Source of the DNA: Vibrio gazogenes
GTDB lineage: Bacteria; Pseudomonadota; Gammaproteobacteria; Enterobacterales; Vibrionaceae
Assembly: GCF_002196515.1 (NCBI RefSeq)
Contig: NZ_CP018835.1
Location: forward strand, 2,294,001-2,358,000
DNA: 64,000 bases
Reading direction: 5' to 3'
Under the pieces are notes generated by a model that did not search any database, was not told where the DNA came from, and saw nothing but the letters and a program-made list of their open reading frames with translations. Of this stretch, positions 48,708-60,361 are shown piece by piece (the first letter of the stretch is position 1; every line of letters starts with the position of its first letter). Position numbers and translations under genes: made by a program.

Positions 48708-49241
48708 ATGTCTCGTGTTGCTAAAGCACCTGTCGCTATTCCAGCTGGCGTAGAGGTGAAATTAAACGGCCAAGAGATCACTGTGAAAGGTGCAAAGGGT
48801 GAACTAACTCGCGTACTGAATAACGCAGTTGTGATTGCTCAAGAAGAAAGTAACCTAACTTTCGGACCTCGTGAAGGTGTTGCGAATGCTTGGGCACAGG
48901 CAGGTACTGCTCGTGCACTAGTGAACAACATGGTTGTCGGTGTGACGGAAGGCTTTACGAAGAAGCTTGTACTAAAAGGTGTTGGTTATCGTGCCTCAAT
49001 GAAAGGCAATGCTGTAGCGCTGACACTGGGCTTCTCTCACCCTGTTGAACATGAATTGCCAACAGGAATTAAAGCAGAATGTCCAAGCCAAACTGAAATT
49101 ACTATCACCGGTTGTGATAAACAACTTGTGGGTCAAGTTGCGGCTGATATTCGTGCTTACCGTGAGCCTGAACCTTATAAAGGTAAAGGTGTTCGTTACG
49201 CAGATGAAAATGTGCGTACTAAAGAAGCTAAGAAGAAGTAA
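48708..49241 (+). CDS. rplF: 50S ribosomal protein L6
   Basis: A 177-residue two-domain protein near the factor-binding site, with [20 protein letters not shown] and [20 protein letters not shown]. Confidence 0.97.
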   Translation: MSRVAKAPVAIPAGVEVKLNGQEITVKGAKGELTRVLNNAVVIAQEESNLTFGPREGVANAWAQAGTARALVNNMVVGVTEGFTKKLVLKGVGYRASMKGNAVALTLGFSHPVEHELPTGIKAECPSQTEITITGCDKQLVGQVAADIRAYREPEPYKGKGVRYADENVRTKEAKKK

Positions 49242-49250
49242 GGTAACACT

Positions 49251-49604
49251 ATGGATAAGAAAGCATCTCGCATCCGTCGTGCCACTCGTGCACGTCGTAA
49301 GATTGCAGAACTGGGTGCCACTCGCCTAGTTGTACACCGTACTCCTCGTCACGTGTACGCGCAGGTTATCGCATCTAATGGCTCTGAGGTTATCGCTGCA
49401 GCTTCTACTGTAGAAAAAGCGATCCGTGAGCAATTGAAATTCACTGGAAACATCGAAGCAGCACAAGCGGTAGGTAAAGCTATTGCTGAACGCGCTCTGG
49501 AAAAAGGCGTGTCAGAAGTTGCTTTTGATCGTTCCGGTTTCCAATACCACGGTCGAGTAGCGGCGCTAGCAGAATCTGCTCGCGAAGCTGGTCTGAAATT
49601 CTAA
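49251..49604 (+). CDS. rplR: 50S ribosomal protein L18
   Basis: A 117-residue 5S rRNA-binding protein ([20 protein letters not shown]), ending [14 protein letters not shown]. Confidence 0.97.
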   Translation: MDKKASRIRRATRARRKIAELGATRLVVHRTPRHVYAQVIASNGSEVIAAASTVEKAIREQLKFTGNIEAAQAVGKAIAERALEKGVSEVAFDRSGFQYHGRVAALAESAREAGLKF

Positions 49605-49618
49605 GGTAGGGTTGGAAG

Positions 49619-50119
49619 ATGGCTAAAGAATTACAACAAGCGAGTGATTTGCAAGAAAAATTAATCGCTGTTAACCGTGTTTCTAAAACGGTTAAAGGTG
49701 GTCGAATCATGAGCTTTACAGCACTAACAGTTGTTGGTGATGGCAATGGTCGTGTAGGTTTCGGTTACGGCAAAGCTCGTGAAGTACCTGCTGCGATTCA
49801 AAAAGCAATGGAAAAGGCGCGTCGTAACATGATTACAATCGCGCTGAACGAAGGCACACTTTTCCACCCGGTAAAAGGTCGCCACTCGGGCTCTAAAGTT
49901 TATATGCAGCAAGCTGCTGAAGGTACGGGTGTTATCGCCGGTGGTGCGATGCGTGCTGTACTTGAAGTTGCAGGTGTACATAACGTTTTGTCAAAAGCGT
50001 ATGGATCTACAAACCCAATCAACATCGTTCGTGCAACGATTGATGCTTTGGGTAGTATGAAGTCACCAGAAATGGTTGCAGCTAAACGTGGTCTAACTGT
50101 TGAATCAATTTCGGAGTAA
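49619..50119 (+). CDS. rpsE: 30S ribosomal protein S5
   Basis: A 166-residue decoding-fidelity protein ([40 protein letters not shown]). Normal. Confidence 0.97.
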   Translation: MAKELQQASDLQEKLIAVNRVSKTVKGGRIMSFTALTVVGDGNGRVGFGYGKAREVPAAIQKAMEKARRNMITIALNEGTLFHPVKGRHSGSKVYMQQAAEGTGVIAGGAMRAVLEVAGVHNVLSKAYGSTNPINIVRATIDALGSMKSPEMVAAKRGLTVESISE

Positions 50120-50124
50120 GCACC

Positions 50125-50301
50125 ATGGCAACTATTAAAGTAACTCAAACTAAAAGCTCAATTGGTCGCCTGCCAAAGCATAAAGCTACTTTGCGTGGTC
50201 TAGGCCTTCGTCGTATCAACCACACTGTTGAACTTGAAGATACACCATGTGTACGTGGTATGATCAATAAAGTTCAATACATGGTTAAAGTTGAGGAGTA
50301 A
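50125..50301 (+). CDS. rpmD: 50S ribosomal protein L30
   Basis: A 58-residue protein read directly from the bases: [20 protein letters not shown] at the start and [12 protein letters not shown] at the end. CGGAG lies before the ATG. It fills the gap between rpsE and rplO, as expected. Confidence 0.97.
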   Translation: MATIKVTQTKSSIGRLPKHKATLRGLGLRRINHTVELEDTPCVRGMINKVQYMVKVEE

Positions 50302-50306
50302 TCAGA

Positions 50307-50741
50307 ATGCGTTTGAATACTCTATCTCCGGCTGCGGGTTCTAAGCCTTCTAAGAAGCGTTTAGGTCGTGGTATCGGTTCTGGCCTGGGTAAAACAGGTG
50401 GTCGTGGCCACAAAGGTCAAAAATCACGCTCTGGCGGTAAAGTTCGTGCAGGTTTTGAAGGTGGTCAAATGCCTTTGAAACAACGCTTGCCAAAATTCGG
50501 CTTCACTTCTCGTAAGAGTTTAGTGTCTGCTGAGGTTCGTCTAAGTGAATTAGCGAAAGTAACAAGCGAAGTTGTTGACCTGGATAGCCTGAAAGCAGCA
50601 AATGTTGTGACTAAAAACATTGAGAATGTAAAAATCGTTCTTTCTGGTGAGATCAACAAAGCTGTTACAGTAAAGGGTTTACGCGTAACTAAAGGCGCTA
50701 AAGCTGCAATCGAAGCTGCAGGCGGAAAAATCGAGGAATAA
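50307..50741 (+). CDS. rplO: 50S ribosomal protein L15
   Basis: A 144-residue late-assembly protein with the Gly-rich N-terminal arm [20 protein letters not shown]. Five bases after rpmD. Confidence 0.97.
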   Translation: MRLNTLSPAAGSKPSKKRLGRGIGSGLGKTGGRGHKGQKSRSGGKVRAGFEGGQMPLKQRLPKFGFTSRKSLVSAEVRLSELAKVTSEVVDLDSLKAANVVTKNIENVKIVLSGEINKAVTVKGLRVTKGAKAAIEAAGGKIEE

Positions 50742-50759
50742 TCTCGAAACGAGGTACAG

Positions 50760-52097
50760 ATGGCTAAGAAACCAGGACAAGATTTTCGTAGTGCTCAGAG
50801 CGGCTTAAGTGAATTGAAGTCGCGCTTGTTATTCGTATTAGGTGCGCTTCTCGTATTCCGAGCTGGCTCTTTTGTGCCGATTCCTGGTATTGACGCAGCT
50901 GTACTAGCCGATTTGTTCGAACAGCAAAAAGGGACCATCGTAGAAATGTTTAACATGTTCTCCGGTGGTGCTCTTTCGCGTGCATCTATATTAGCGCTGG
51001 GAATCATGCCGTATATTTCGGCATCGATTGTTGTCCAGCTGCTAACTGTAGTTCATCCCGCGTTAGCTGAACTCAAGAAAGAGGGTGAAGCAGGGCGTCG
51101 TAAGATTAGCCAATATACGCGTTACGGCACGCTTGTACTTGCAACATTCCAAGCTCTTGGGATTGCGACAGGACTACCAAACATGGTCTCTAATCTGGTC
51201 GTTATCGATCAAACCATGTTTACGTTCATCGCAACAGTGAGTCTAGTAACCGGTACCATGTTCTTAATGTGGTTAGGTGAACAGATTACTGAGCGGGGTA
51301 TTGGTAATGGTATTTCATTACTGATATTTGCAGGTATTGTTGCTGGTCTGCCAAAGGCAATCGGACAAACGATTGAGCAAGCGCGTCAAGGTGAATTGCA
51401 TGTGCTTCTTCTCCTGCTGATTGCGGTAATCTCTTTTGCTGTGATTTATTTTGTTGTCTTTATGGAGCGTGGTCAGCGTCGTATCGTTGTTAACTACGCA
51501 AAACGCCAACAAGGTCGCAAAGTCTTCGCAGCACAGAGTACTCATTTGCCATTGAAAATTAATATGGCAGGGGTAATTCCAGCAATCTTTGCATCAAGTA
51601 TTATTTTGTTCCCAGGAACATTGGCACAATGGTTTGGTAATAGTGGTGGTGAAGGCTCAGCATTTAGCTGGCTGACAAAAGTGTCTTTAGCACTGAGCCC
51701 TGGTCAACCGTTGTATGTAATACTTTATGCAGTTGCAATTATCTTTTTCTGTTTCTTTTATACTGCGTTGGTATTTAACCCACGTGAAACAGCCGATAAT
51801 TTGAAGAAGTCTGGTGCGTTCGTACCCGGTATCCGCCCAGGTGAGCAGACTGCCAGATATATTGATAAAGTAATGACGCGTCTAACCTTAGCTGGTGCGT
51901 TATACATTACCTTTATCTGTCTGATCCCTCAGTTCATGATGGTCGCTTGGAATGTACGTTTCTATTTTGGCGGCACCTCACTACTGATTGTAGTTGTGGT
52001 TATTATGGACTTTATGGCACAGGTACAGACTCATATGATGTCAAGTCAATATGATTCTGTGTTGAAAAAAGCAAATCTGAAAGGCTATGGCCGTTAA
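50760..52097 (+). CDS. secY: Preprotein translocase subunit SecY
   Basis: A 445-residue, ten-helix channel of the inner membrane. The N terminus ([20 protein letters not shown]), [15 protein letters not shown] and [20 protein letters not shown] are conserved. It ends KANLKGYGR. Its place in the spc operon is universal in this group. Confidence 0.97.
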   Translation: MAKKPGQDFRSAQSGLSELKSRLLFVLGALLVFRAGSFVPIPGIDAAVLADLFEQQKGTIVEMFNMFSGGALSRASILALGIMPYISASIVVQLLTVVHPALAELKKEGEAGRRKISQYTRYGTLVLATFQALGIATGLPNMVSNLVVIDQTMFTFIATVSLVTGTMFLMWLGEQITERGIGNGISLLIFAGIVAGLPKAIGQTIEQARQGELHVLLLLLIAVISFAVIYFVVFMERGQRRIVVNYAKRQQGRKVFAAQSTHLPLKINMAGVIPAIFASSIILFPGTLAQWFGNSGGEGSAFSWLTKVSLALSPGQPLYVILYAVAIIFFCFFYTALVFNPRETADNLKKSGAFVPGIRPGEQTARYIDKVMTRLTLAGALYITFICLIPQFMMVAWNVRFYFGGTSLLIVVVVIMDFMAQVQTHMMSSQYDSVLKKANLKGYGR

Positions 52098-52124
52098 TTC
52101 AGATTTCTCTCACGGAGTTTAGCA

Positions 52125-52238
52125 ATGAAAGTTCGTGCTTCCGTTAAAAAAATCTGCCGTAACTGTAAAGTTATCAAGCGTAACGGTGTCGTTCGCGTGA
52201 TTTGCAGTGAGCCAAAGCATAAGCAACGCCAAGGCTAA
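52125..52238 (+). CDS. rpmJ: 50S ribosomal protein L36
   Basis: A 37-residue protein read from the bases: [20 protein letters not shown] followed by [17 protein letters not shown]. It keeps the zinc ligands Cys-x2-Cys, Cys and His, so it is the zinc-containing form. ACGGAG precedes the ATG. Confidence 0.96.
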
Positions 52239-52255
52239 TTAGCAGAATTTTTTAC

Positions 52256-52284
52256 TTGAAAAAACAAGGTCGGTCGAGTATATT
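52256..52284 (+). promoter_or_regulatory. Promoter of the alpha operon
   Basis: TTGAAA (52256-52261) and TATATT (52279-52284) with an exact 17-base spacer, between rpmJ and rpsM. A strong internal promoter fits the need for alpha-operon products. Confidence 0.75.
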
Positions 52285-52300
52285 CCTCGGCCTACCTTTT
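52266..52300 (+). terminator. Hairpin with T run overlapping the alpha promoter
   Basis: AAGGTCGGTCGAG and CTCGGCCTACCTT pair with one mismatch and one G-T pair, followed by four T. It would partly end spc transcripts while the alpha promoter lies in the same bases. Confidence 0.5.
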
Positions 52301-52312
52301 GCGTGCAAAAGA

Positions 52313-52400
52313 AGTAGTATCCCGCAACGTATCCTCTACGGGCTTTGTTGCGGATAATTCTTTGATGAAAGTACTAGGAGTGAATAGTGGCCCGTATAGC
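52313..52400 (+). promoter_or_regulatory. Alpha operon ribosomal leader (S4-binding pseudoknot)
   Basis: The segment has TATCCTCTACGGGCTTTG, GTTGCGG pairing back to CCGCAAC, then TAGGAGTGAATAGTGGCCCG over the rpsM GTG start. This is the order of elements of the E. coli alpha leader as I remember it, where S4 traps the ribosome at rpsM. Autoregulation by S4 (encoded two genes later) is inferred. Confidence 0.8.
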
Positions 52401-52743
52401 AGGCATTAACATTCCTGATCATAAACATGCTGTAATTGCACTAACTGCAATCTATGGCATCGGTAAGACTCGTTCACAAGCTATCTTGGCTGAACTGAGC
52501 ATTGCTGAAAGTGTTAAGATCAGTGAACTAACTGAAGAGCAGATCGATCAACTGCGTGATGGTGTAGCTAAGTACACTGTAGAAGGTGATCTACGTCGTG
52601 AAGTATCAATGAACATCAAGCGTCTTATGGATCTTGGTTGTTATCGTGGTCTTCGTCATCGTCGCAGTCTACCTCTACGTGGACAGCGTACTAAAACCAA
52701 CGCTCGCACCCGTAAGGGTCCGCGTAAGCCGATCAAGAAATAA
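52387..52743 (+). CDS. rpsM: 30S ribosomal protein S13
   Basis: A 118-residue head protein with GTG start, as in E. coli ([20 protein letters not shown]). [20 protein letters not shown] is the tail touching the P site. First gene of the alpha operon. Confidence 0.97.
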   Translation: MARIAGINIPDHKHAVIALTAIYGIGKTRSQAILAELSIAESVKISELTEEQIDQLRDGVAKYTVEGDLRREVSMNIKRLMDLGCYRGLRHRRSLPLRGQRTKTNARTRKGPRKPIKK

Positions 52744-52755
52744 TCGGGAAGGTAG

Positions 52756-53151
<396 letters not shown>

Positions 53152-53178
53152 CGTTTCGAGGAAGATTGGAGAAAGATC

Positions 53179-53799
53179 ATGGCAAGATATTTGGGTCCTA
53201 AGCTGAAGCTTAGCCGCCGCGAAGGTACCGACTTATTCCTTAAGTCAGGCATTCGTGCGATAGATACCAAGTGTAAAATAGATAACGCACCAGGTGTACA
53301 CGGCGCTCGTCGCGGTCGTCTATCTGATTATGGCGTTCAGCTTCGTGAGAAGCAAAAAGTCCGTCGTATGTACGGCGTTCTTGAAAAACAGTTCCGTAAC
53401 TACTATAAAGAAGCAGCCCGTTTAAAAGGCAACACCGGTGAAAACCTACTTCAGCTTCTTGAAGGTCGTTTGGATAATGTTGTTTACCGTATGGGCTTCG
53501 GCGCAACTCGCTCAGAAGCACGTCAGCTAGTTAGCCACAAAGCTATTCTAGTGAACGGTAAAGTAGTAAACATTCCTTCTTTCAATGTTACGGCAAACGA
53601 CGTTGTTGCAGTGCGTGAGAAAGCGAAAAAGCAATCTCGTATCACGGCAGCTCTAGAAGTTGCAGAACAACGCGAAAAACCAACTTGGATTGAAGTGGAT
53701 GGCAGCAAAATGGAAGGTACGTTCAAGCGTTTGCCAGAACGTTCAGATCTATCAGCTGACATCAACGAACAATTGATCGTCGAGCTTTACTCTAAGTAA
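53179..53799 (+). CDS. rpsD: 30S ribosomal protein S4
   Basis: A 206-residue primary assembly protein and probable translational repressor of this operon. [20 protein letters not shown] starts it; an S4 RNA-binding region ([20 protein letters not shown]) follows. Confidence 0.97.
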   Translation: MARYLGPKLKLSRREGTDLFLKSGIRAIDTKCKIDNAPGVHGARRGRLSDYGVQLREKQKVRRMYGVLEKQFRNYYKEAARLKGNTGENLLQLLEGRLDNVVYRMGFGATRSEARQLVSHKAILVNGKVVNIPSFNVTANDVVAVREKAKKQSRITAALEVAEQREKPTWIEVDGSKMEGTFKRLPERSDLSADINEQLIVELYSK

Positions 53800-53823
53800 G
53801 GTTTAAATTAAAGAGAGGACACA

Positions 53824-54816
53824 ATGCAGGGTTCTGTAACAGAATTTCTTAAGCCACGTCTTGTTGATATCGAACAAATCAGCACGACACACGCAAAAGT
53901 AACTCTTGAGCCGTTAGAGCGTGGTTTCGGCCATACTCTGGGTAATGCACTTCGCCGAATTCTTCTTTCGTCTATGCCAGGTTGTGCCGTGACTGAAGTT
54001 GAAATTGAAGGCGTACTACACGAGTACAGCACCAAAGAAGGTGTTCAAGAGGATATCCTAGAAATCCTTCTGAACCTGAAGGGTTTAGCTGTTCGCGTTG
54101 CCGAAGGCAAAGATGAAGTGTTCATTACACTAAACAAATCAGGCTCGGGCCCTGTTGTTGCAGGTGACATCACTCATGATGGTGATGTTGAGATCGTAAA
54201 CCCTGAGCACGTTATTTGTCATCTTAACGATGACAATGCTGAGGTCGCAATGCGCATCAAGGTTCAACGTGGTCGTGGTTATGTTCCGGCTTCTGCTCGT
54301 ATCCATACAGATGAAGATGATCGTCCGATTGGTCGCCTACTTGTTGATGCTACTTACAGCCCGGTGGATAAAATCGCCTATACTGTAGAAGCAGCACGTG
54401 TAGAACAGCGTACTGATTTAGACAAGCTTGTCATCGATATGGAAACAAATGGCACAATTGAACCTGAGGAAGCTATCCGTCGTGCAGCAACAATTCTTGC
54501 TGAACAGTTGGATGCATTCGTAGATCTACGTGATGTACGAGTTCCTGAGGAGAAAGAAGAGAAGCCTGAATTCGATCCGATCCTATTGCGTCCTGTAGAC
54601 GATCTTGAACTAACAGTTCGCTCTGCTAACTGTTTGAAAGCAGAAGCGATTCACTACATCGGTGATCTAGTACAGCGTACTGAGGTAGAATTACTTAAAA
54701 CACCTAACCTCGGTAAGAAATCTTTAACAGAGATTAAAGACGTGCTTGCATCACGTGGTCTTTCTCTGGGTATGCGCCTAGAAAACTGGCCGCCAGCATC
54801 TATCGCTGAAGATTAA
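53824..54816 (+). CDS. rpoA: RNA polymerase alpha subunit
   Basis: A 330-residue subunit. The N-terminal assembly domain contains [20 protein letters not shown]; a linker rich in Glu ([11 protein letters not shown]) leads to the C-terminal domain [20 protein letters not shown], which contacts UP elements and activators such as CRP. Normal length. Confidence 0.98.
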   Translation: MQGSVTEFLKPRLVDIEQISTTHAKVTLEPLERGFGHTLGNALRRILLSSMPGCAVTEVEIEGVLHEYSTKEGVQEDILEILLNLKGLAVRVAEGKDEVFITLNKSGSGPVVAGDITHDGDVEIVNPEHVICHLNDDNAEVAMRIKVQRGRGYVPASARIHTDEDDRPIGRLLVDATYSPVDKIAYTVEAARVEQRTDLDKLVIDMETNGTIEPEEAIRRAATILAEQLDAFVDLRDVRVPEEKEEKPEFDPILLRPVDDLELTVRSANCLKAEAIHYIGDLVQRTEVELLKTPNLGKKSLTEIKDVLASRGLSLGMRLENWPPASIAED

Positions 54817-54830
54817 TCGATACAAGTTAG

Positions 54831-55223
<393 letters not shown>

Positions 55224-55239
55224 TCAGTTCGTCATTTAG

Positions 55240-55267
55240 AAAAGCCGAGCGTATGCTCGGCTTTTTT
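55240..55267 (+). terminator. Intrinsic terminator of the alpha operon
   Basis: An 11-bp stem AAAAGCCGAGC / GCTCGGCTTTT with GTAT loop and T run, 16 bases after rplQ. Confidence 0.94.
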
Positions 55268-55340
55268 ATTACCACTTAATTACTGCTTAGACAGTTTAGA
55301 CAGTGGTGATTCTTTCCCTGATTATGTATATTCCCCTGAA

Positions 55341-55835
55341 TTAATGTTGCCATAACTGAGTGAGCGAGCTCATTAATCCTTCACTGGCGCCCCGAGTATT
55401 GAGATATTTTAAAATGAGAGGGATGAATTTTGACACCATATCCGGACTTAATCCCAGCTGTTTGAACGTGCCGATGACCGCATTCATATCATTTATATTT
55501 GATAATCCATTCTTTATCCCAGTCTGATTGAGACTTGATAGATTTTCCATTCCGGGAATAAGTTGATTCAGTTCGGTATTATTCTGTTCGGATAATCGAT
55601 TCTGAGCTAACGACAATAATGCACCAATCCCACCGGTTGCTTGCTGACCGGAGACAGGAAGCTGCTCTGCGACCTGTGAAATTAGTGTGGAACTGTTTCC
55701 TGTGAGTCCCAGCGTTTTGCCGATAGTGCTGCTTAGACCTTCCGTATCATTACCGAGTTTGAAAAAAGCGTAGCTTGGGGATGTCAGTGTGGTACTTAAC
55801 ATCAGCGTCCATATCAGAGTGCGTGCTGTTGCCAT
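55341..55835 (-). CDS. DUF2780-type exported protein (VcgC/VcgE-like)
   Basis: A 164-residue protein with a signal peptide (ATARTLIWTLMLSTTLTSPS) and a helical mature part with repeated turn-helix units (TGGIGALLSLAQNRLSEQ; QTGIKNGLSNINDMNAVI). This fits the DUF2780 family common in vibrios. Its function is unknown. ATG 55850 is possible, but GGGAA just within that start suits ATG 55835. It lies on the opposite strand to rplQ and converges on it. Confidence 0.75.
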   Translation of the reverse strand: MATARTLIWTLMLSTTLTSPSYAFFKLGNDTEGLSSTIGKTLGLTGNSSTLISQVAEQLPVSGQQATGGIGALLSLAQNRLSEQNNTELNQLIPGMENLSSLNQTGIKNGLSNINDMNAVIGTFKQLGLSPDMVSKFIPLILKYLNTRGASEGLMSSLTQLWQH

Positions 55836-55877
55836 GAATGGTATTCCCATTATTGTGAGCTGATGTTTAAGTTTAAA

Positions 55878-55905
55878 TAAAAAAAAGCGGTGCTGAGCAC
55901 CGCTT
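55878..55905 (-). terminator. Intrinsic terminator after fklB
   Basis: On the minus strand AAGCGGTGC / GCACCGCTT with a 3-base loop and a run of T (eight A on the plus strand at 55877-55886). It lies 40 bases after the fklB stop. Confidence 0.9.
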
Positions 55906-55944
55906 GATGTTAATTCTTTGCTAATTTATGGATAGCAGATTCGC

Positions 55945-56565
55945 TTACAGAATGTCGAGTAACTCGACTTCAAAGACCAACGCTGCGTATGGTGGAATTG
56001 CAGCACCAGCGCCACGCTCGCCATAAGCAAGATCTTGAGGAATATAAAGTTTCCACTTTGATCCGACAGGCATAATTTGTAGTGCTTCTACCCAGCCTTT
56101 AATCACACCCGTTACAGGGAATTCGACTGGCTGACCACGAGTTACAGAGCTATCGAATACTGTGCCATCGGTTAGTTGACCATGGTAATGAACACGAACA
56201 GTCTTATCAGAAGTTGGGACTTCACCTGTACCTTCTGTTACGACTTCATACTGAAGGCCTGATTCTAAAACGGTCACTTCAGGACGGAGTGCGTTATCTT
56301 TCAGGAACGCTTCGCCATCAGCAGCAGCGGCTTTCGCAGCTGATTCACGCACTTCTTGAGCTTTTGCGTGAACGGCTTGCAATGCCTGATTAATGTCGTC
56401 GATTTCAATTGCTGGCATGTCACCAGTTAATGCTGTCGCAATACCAGCGGCGATCGCATCAACACTGAGTCCTTCTAAACCGCTACCAGCAAGCTGTTGG
56501 CCCATTTGCAAACCAATACCGTAGCTTGCCTTCTGTTCGTTTGTTTCAAGTTGTACGTCAGACAT
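55945..56565 (-). CDS. fklB: FKBP-type peptidyl-prolyl isomerase FklB (FKBP22)
   Basis: A 206-residue isomerase, the same length as E. coli FklB. The N-terminal part (about 1-90) is the helical dimerisation domain, with ASYGIGLQMGQQLAGSGLEG. The FKBP domain (about 95-206) has VRVHYHGQLTDGTVFDSS, VIKGWVEALQIMPVGSKW and IPPYAALVFEVELLDI. ATG 56565 gives MSDVQLETNEQKA. No signal peptide, so it acts in the cytoplasm. Confidence 0.94.
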   Translation of the reverse strand: MSDVQLETNEQKASYGIGLQMGQQLAGSGLEGLSVDAIAAGIATALTGDMPAIEIDDINQALQAVHAKAQEVRESAAKAAAADGEAFLKDNALRPEVTVLESGLQYEVVTEGTGEVPTSDKTVRVHYHGQLTDGTVFDSSVTRGQPVEFPVTGVIKGWVEALQIMPVGSKWKLYIPQDLAYGERGAGAAIPPYAALVFEVELLDIL

Positions 56566-56793
56566 AACTGTCACTCTTTTGCGTTAAAACGCTAGAGAAT
56601 AACAGTTATTAATAGATGATGAAATGAAGAACGGGGAGAATATTTCATTGCATAGCCTGATGTGACCTATCTCCAAACTTAAGTGAAATTTTTTCAAGAT
56701 TGTGTCAACATTTTAGTTATAGCTGTGATTCCCCTATACTCACTAAGCGCGAGTTTTTATACTAGCTGCAATAAGTATGGGAGATGTGAATTC

Positions 56794-57411
56794 GTGAATC
56801 GCCGACAGGAAAAAAAGGTGCAAGGTGGCTATCTTGCTGTAGTTCAGAGCAAATGGTCAGCTATGAATTTTCAGCAGTCATTTCAGTCCATTGTCAGACA
56901 GTGTCGTGGTCTATGGTGTGAATTACCGAAATTGCATCAACGTTTACTGATGGTTTTGGTGCCAGTCGTCATACTTCTTGTTTTGATACCTTGGCCGAAA
57001 GAGAAGCAAGTTGCATCTGAACAGCCCATCGAGGAACCGTCCGTTGGCGAGCAGCGTGTTGCGCTGGCGCTTGATCCCGATAGCCTGAAGGAACCCACTG
57101 AACCTGTCGTATCCCCGAAAGCGGTAAAATCGGCTTCAGAACCTCGTACCACGACATGGGTTAACTATACAGTAAAGAATGGTGACACGCTTTCTAAGGT
57201 ATTCCGTTCCAACGATCTATCATTGGCTGACCTCAATGTACTTGTTCAGGTTGAGGGAGGGGATAAGCCTCTCAGTAATATCAAGCCGGGGCAATTGATT
57301 CGTTATAAGCTGACGACGAAAGGTGAGCTGGATATTCTGCAAGTCGAACAAAAGGATCAATCGATCATGTTTTTCCGTTTATCCAATGGTGGATTTGGCC
57401 GGAGTAAATAA
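56794..57411 (+). CDS. OapA/YtfB-like cell-envelope protein with LysM-like domain
   Basis: A 205-residue protein. A short basic cytoplasmic part is followed by LPKLHQRLLMVLVPVVILLV, the OapA N-terminal motif and a single membrane helix. A Pro/Glu-rich spacer leads to YTVKNGDTLSKVFRSNDLSL, the LysM-like OapA domain expected to bind peptidoglycan. In E. coli YtfB is linked to division-site and adhesion phenotypes. GTG 56794 behind GGGAG (56779-56783) is chosen; the frame is open further upstream but without family residues. Confidence 0.82.
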   Translation: MNRRQEKKVQGGYLAVVQSKWSAMNFQQSFQSIVRQCRGLWCELPKLHQRLLMVLVPVVILLVLIPWPKEKQVASEQPIEEPSVGEQRVALALDPDSLKEPTEPVVSPKAVKSASEPRTTTWVNYTVKNGDTLSKVFRSNDLSLADLNVLVQVEGGDKPLSNIKPGQLIRYKLTTKGELDILQVEQKDQSIMFFRLSNGGFGRSK

Positions 57412-57517
57412 CGTCAGTCACATGAGGGGAGTGAGATAGGTTCTGTTCCCCCTCATCTATTGTTCTGGTTCGGTGTCCGTAAAGAGATCATCGTGTCGAT
57501 GCTTCCTTATCGAGCAC

Positions 57518-57973
57518 TTATTGACTTATTCTCTTCATATCGATGTGTGAAATACCATCTTCAAGGTAAGGTTCGGATGTCGGAACAAATCCATACTGGC
57601 GGTAAAATGTCTCTAATTGCGTCTGTGCGCCAATTTCGATGGGGGTCTCCGGCCACAGATGAACACATTGCTCAATGGCATAAGTCAGTAGCTGATGTCC
57701 GACACCTTCCCCTCGAACACATGTGTGAGTCGCTATTCGACCAATACTACTTCCCGGATAGCTGATACCGGCTGGCATTAACCGGGCACAGGCAACGAGC
57801 TTTTCATCTTGATATCCCAGTAGGTGATGGACTCCGGGCATATGATCTTTGTCGTCTAATTCAGGGTAAGGACAGGTTTGTTCGACAACAAATACGTCAA
57901 TCCGTAATTTGATTAACTGGTATAGCTGTGTTGTCGTCAGCTCAGGAAAGGAAAGTAGATGCCAAGTTATCAT
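57518..57973 (-). CDS. elaA: ElaA-type GNAT acetyltransferase
   Basis: A 151-residue N-acetyltransferase; E. coli ElaA has 153. The family blocks LIKLRIDVFVVEQTCPYPEL, SIGRIATHTCVRGEGVGHQL with the acetyl-CoA site, and EIGAQTQLETFYRQYGF are clear. In-frame starts upstream (58000, 58012) add non-family residues. The substrate is unknown. Confidence 0.9.
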   Translation of the reverse strand: MITWHLLSFPELTTTQLYQLIKLRIDVFVVEQTCPYPELDDKDHMPGVHHLLGYQDEKLVACARLMPAGISYPGSSIGRIATHTCVRGEGVGHQLLTYAIEQCVHLWPETPIEIGAQTQLETFYRQYGFVPTSEPYLEDGISHIDMKRISQ

Positions 57974-58157
57974 CGAAGTACCGACTAAGTGAATGAACAT
58001 GATGTCCGACAATCTACATCAACATGATGTGATTATCATTAAAAAATATTCCTCCACGCGTTGTCAAAAAGCACGGTTTCTCTGTCTGCCTCCCAAAGCA
58101 TGATCGCACAGCCGCCACTCTTGCTACGGCTGTACGATGATTCAGTCAGGTCTACTT

Positions 58158-60128
58158 TTATAGCTGAACCTGATAGACCGCAAAGCCAGTTTCATCTGTC
58201 ATGAGCTGCTTCATCGGGTAACGCCCATATTGCTGAATGAACTGTGAAGCCTTGTTTCCCGGAGCCGTCTCGAAGCGGATATCAAGGTTTTTGGTTGCTT
58301 GAATCGGTGCTAAACGCCAGTTGTTATCTGCTTTAGGATGAATTTCACCATGTTGCTTACTCATCTGAGTAATGTAATTGGCTAGAATTGTCCGGTTTTC
58401 ATCTGGTGCGTCAAAAGCGACATGTGAAGCCCCAGTGCCGGGAAACTTGTTGCTATAGGCGCGATAGTTGTTGGTGGCAATCAGGAATACTTGCTTATCT
58501 GGAATCGCTTTCCCTTGGTAAGACAGATTGACAATGCGTTTGCTATCAGGAGCAACCAATTGACAGTCACCGTCATATCGGGCTGGCTGCGTGACATCAA
58601 TTTGATATTCGATCCCATCAATGACATCAAAGTTGTAGGTTCTGAACCCATCCCAGTTGATGAGATATTGAGGTGTAGTTTGAGTCGGATCAATACGATT
58701 GAACTGACCAGCCGAGCATTCCAGCCATTCCTTTAGCTCTCGTCCGGTGACTTTGAGTGCTACTAATGTGTTGGGATAAAGGTACAGATCAGCAGCGTTG
58801 CGGAATGTCAGTTGTCCGGATTCAACTTCGGTATAGTTTGAGGGATCATTTTTTCGACCGCCGGCTTTAAATGGTGCAGCAGCAGACAGCACTGGCAGTC
58901 CATCTAAATCTGGATCGCCCTGAATCATTTTTTCAACGTAGGCTTTCTGTGCCAGATTGACAATTTGAATGGTCGGATCATCCTGAACGAGCGCCAGATA
59001 ACTATACATTTTATCACTGGCTTTGCCGATGGGTTGATTGACGAACTGTCGTGTTGCCTGATGATCCGATTGAACGGCTTGACGAAGCTGAGCGTCAGCG
59101 GATACCAAAGCATGATGTGCGATATTGTCATAAATCGGACGCGCTTCTGATTGGCTGTCAGTCACTTGCCAGTGGTGATCTTTTCTCTCTACTGTCAGGT
59201 CAATAATACCGACATGGCTGCCCCAGCGTCCGGGCATTACTGCTGCGACACCGTGAACTGTCCCTTTTTCGTTATTCACATCTGGCAGGTCATTAAAGTC
59301 TTTGCCGGGGAAAACTGCATGTGCGTGACCAAAAGCGATAGCATCAATACCGGGGACTTCTGCGAGATAGTAAACCGAGTTTTCAGCACCAACATGATAA
59401 GGTGTGGTGGCAATTCCCGAATGGGGAATGGCAACAATAATATCAGCACCTTGCTGTTTCATTTGAGGGATCAGGGCTTTCGCCGTCGCTTTGATATCTT
59501 TGGTATAAACGTTGCCCGCTAAATTTTTCTTATCCCACACCATAATTTGAGGCGGAGCGAAGCCAATATAGCCAACCTTTAGCTGCTGAGGTTTTCCATC
59601 GGTATCGGTCAATGTATATGATTTGATCAGGTAAGGACGGAAATAGTGCTGATCCGTTTTGGCGTCAAATATATTGGCATTGATATAAGGAAAATTAGCA
59701 TCATTAAGCGTTTCTTTAAGGTATCCGAGTCCGTAATTAAACTCGTGGTTACCAATATTGCCAACCTCGTAACCGAGGAGGTTCATCGCTTTATACACCG
59801 GATGAACCTCTCCCGCCTTGATCCCTTTAGATGCCATGTAGTCACCCATCGGGCTGCCCTGAATCAGATCACCGTTATCAATCAAAAGTGAGTTCGGATT
59901 CTCTTCACGTGCCTTTTTGACAAGACTTGCGGCCCGGAGTAAGCCAATTTTGTCTGACGATTTGTCTTTGTAGTAGTCATAGTCCATGACATTGGCATGG
60001 ATATCCGTTGTTTCTATGACACGAAGATGGATGGTTGCTGCATTGACTGAGAACGATAGTGCTGATGAAGCGAGTATCAGCAATTCGCTAAGTAATGACA
60101 GTGCGAGAATTTTTTTTGGCTGTTTCAT
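58158..60128 (-). CDS. cpdB: Periplasmic 2',3'-cyclic-nucleotide phosphodiesterase/3'-nucleotidase
   Basis: A 656-residue bifunctional enzyme for nucleotide scavenging. A signal peptide ([20 protein letters not shown] to SVNA) precedes the metallophosphatase domain: [42 protein letters not shown] and [11 protein letters not shown] carry the metal ligands. The C-terminal 5'-nucleotidase domain contains [20 protein letters not shown] and [14 protein letters not shown], which binds the base. An upstream in-frame ATG (60149) is less likely. Confidence 0.94.
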   Translation of the reverse strand: MKQPKKILALSLLSELLILASSALSFSVNAATIHLRVIETTDIHANVMDYDYYKDKSSDKIGLLRAASLVKKAREENPNSLLIDNGDLIQGSPMGDYMASKGIKAGEVHPVYKAMNLLGYEVGNIGNHEFNYGLGYLKETLNDANFPYINANIFDAKTDQHYFRPYLIKSYTLTDTDGKPQQLKVGYIGFAPPQIMVWDKKNLAGNVYTKDIKATAKALIPQMKQQGADIIVAIPHSGIATTPYHVGAENSVYYLAEVPGIDAIAFGHAHAVFPGKDFNDLPDVNNEKGTVHGVAAVMPGRWGSHVGIIDLTVERKDHHWQVTDSQSEARPIYDNIAHHALVSADAQLRQAVQSDHQATRQFVNQPIGKASDKMYSYLALVQDDPTIQIVNLAQKAYVEKMIQGDPDLDGLPVLSAAAPFKAGGRKNDPSNYTEVESGQLTFRNAADLYLYPNTLVALKVTGRELKEWLECSAGQFNRIDPTQTTPQYLINWDGFRTYNFDVIDGIEYQIDVTQPARYDGDCQLVAPDSKRIVNLSYQGKAIPDKQVFLIATNNYRAYSNKFPGTGASHVAFDAPDENRTILANYITQMSKQHGEIHPKADNNWRLAPIQATKNLDIRFETAPGNKASQFIQQYGRYPMKQLMTDETGFAVYQVQL

Positions 60129-60361
60129 ACGCTGTCTGATCCATAACAAATAAATAATCTGGCTAATGTAGCAAATATGGATGAAACCTATATTTCAATA
60201 AGTTAGAAACTGTGATGCGTATCATCCAATGTATAAATAGGCTTTTTTGTTGAAAAAAATGTTTCCTTATCAGCTTTTCGAATAAAAAATGAAATTTTAG
60301 AATTTCATGTCATATGTAGAGGTCGCCATAATGCACATATTCAATTTAGGTGGAGTGTGTT

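Noticed and set aside
57460-57765. Plus-strand frame after the OapA-like gene
   Set aside because: It covers the antisense of elaA, which has clear GNAT motifs; no good start signal.
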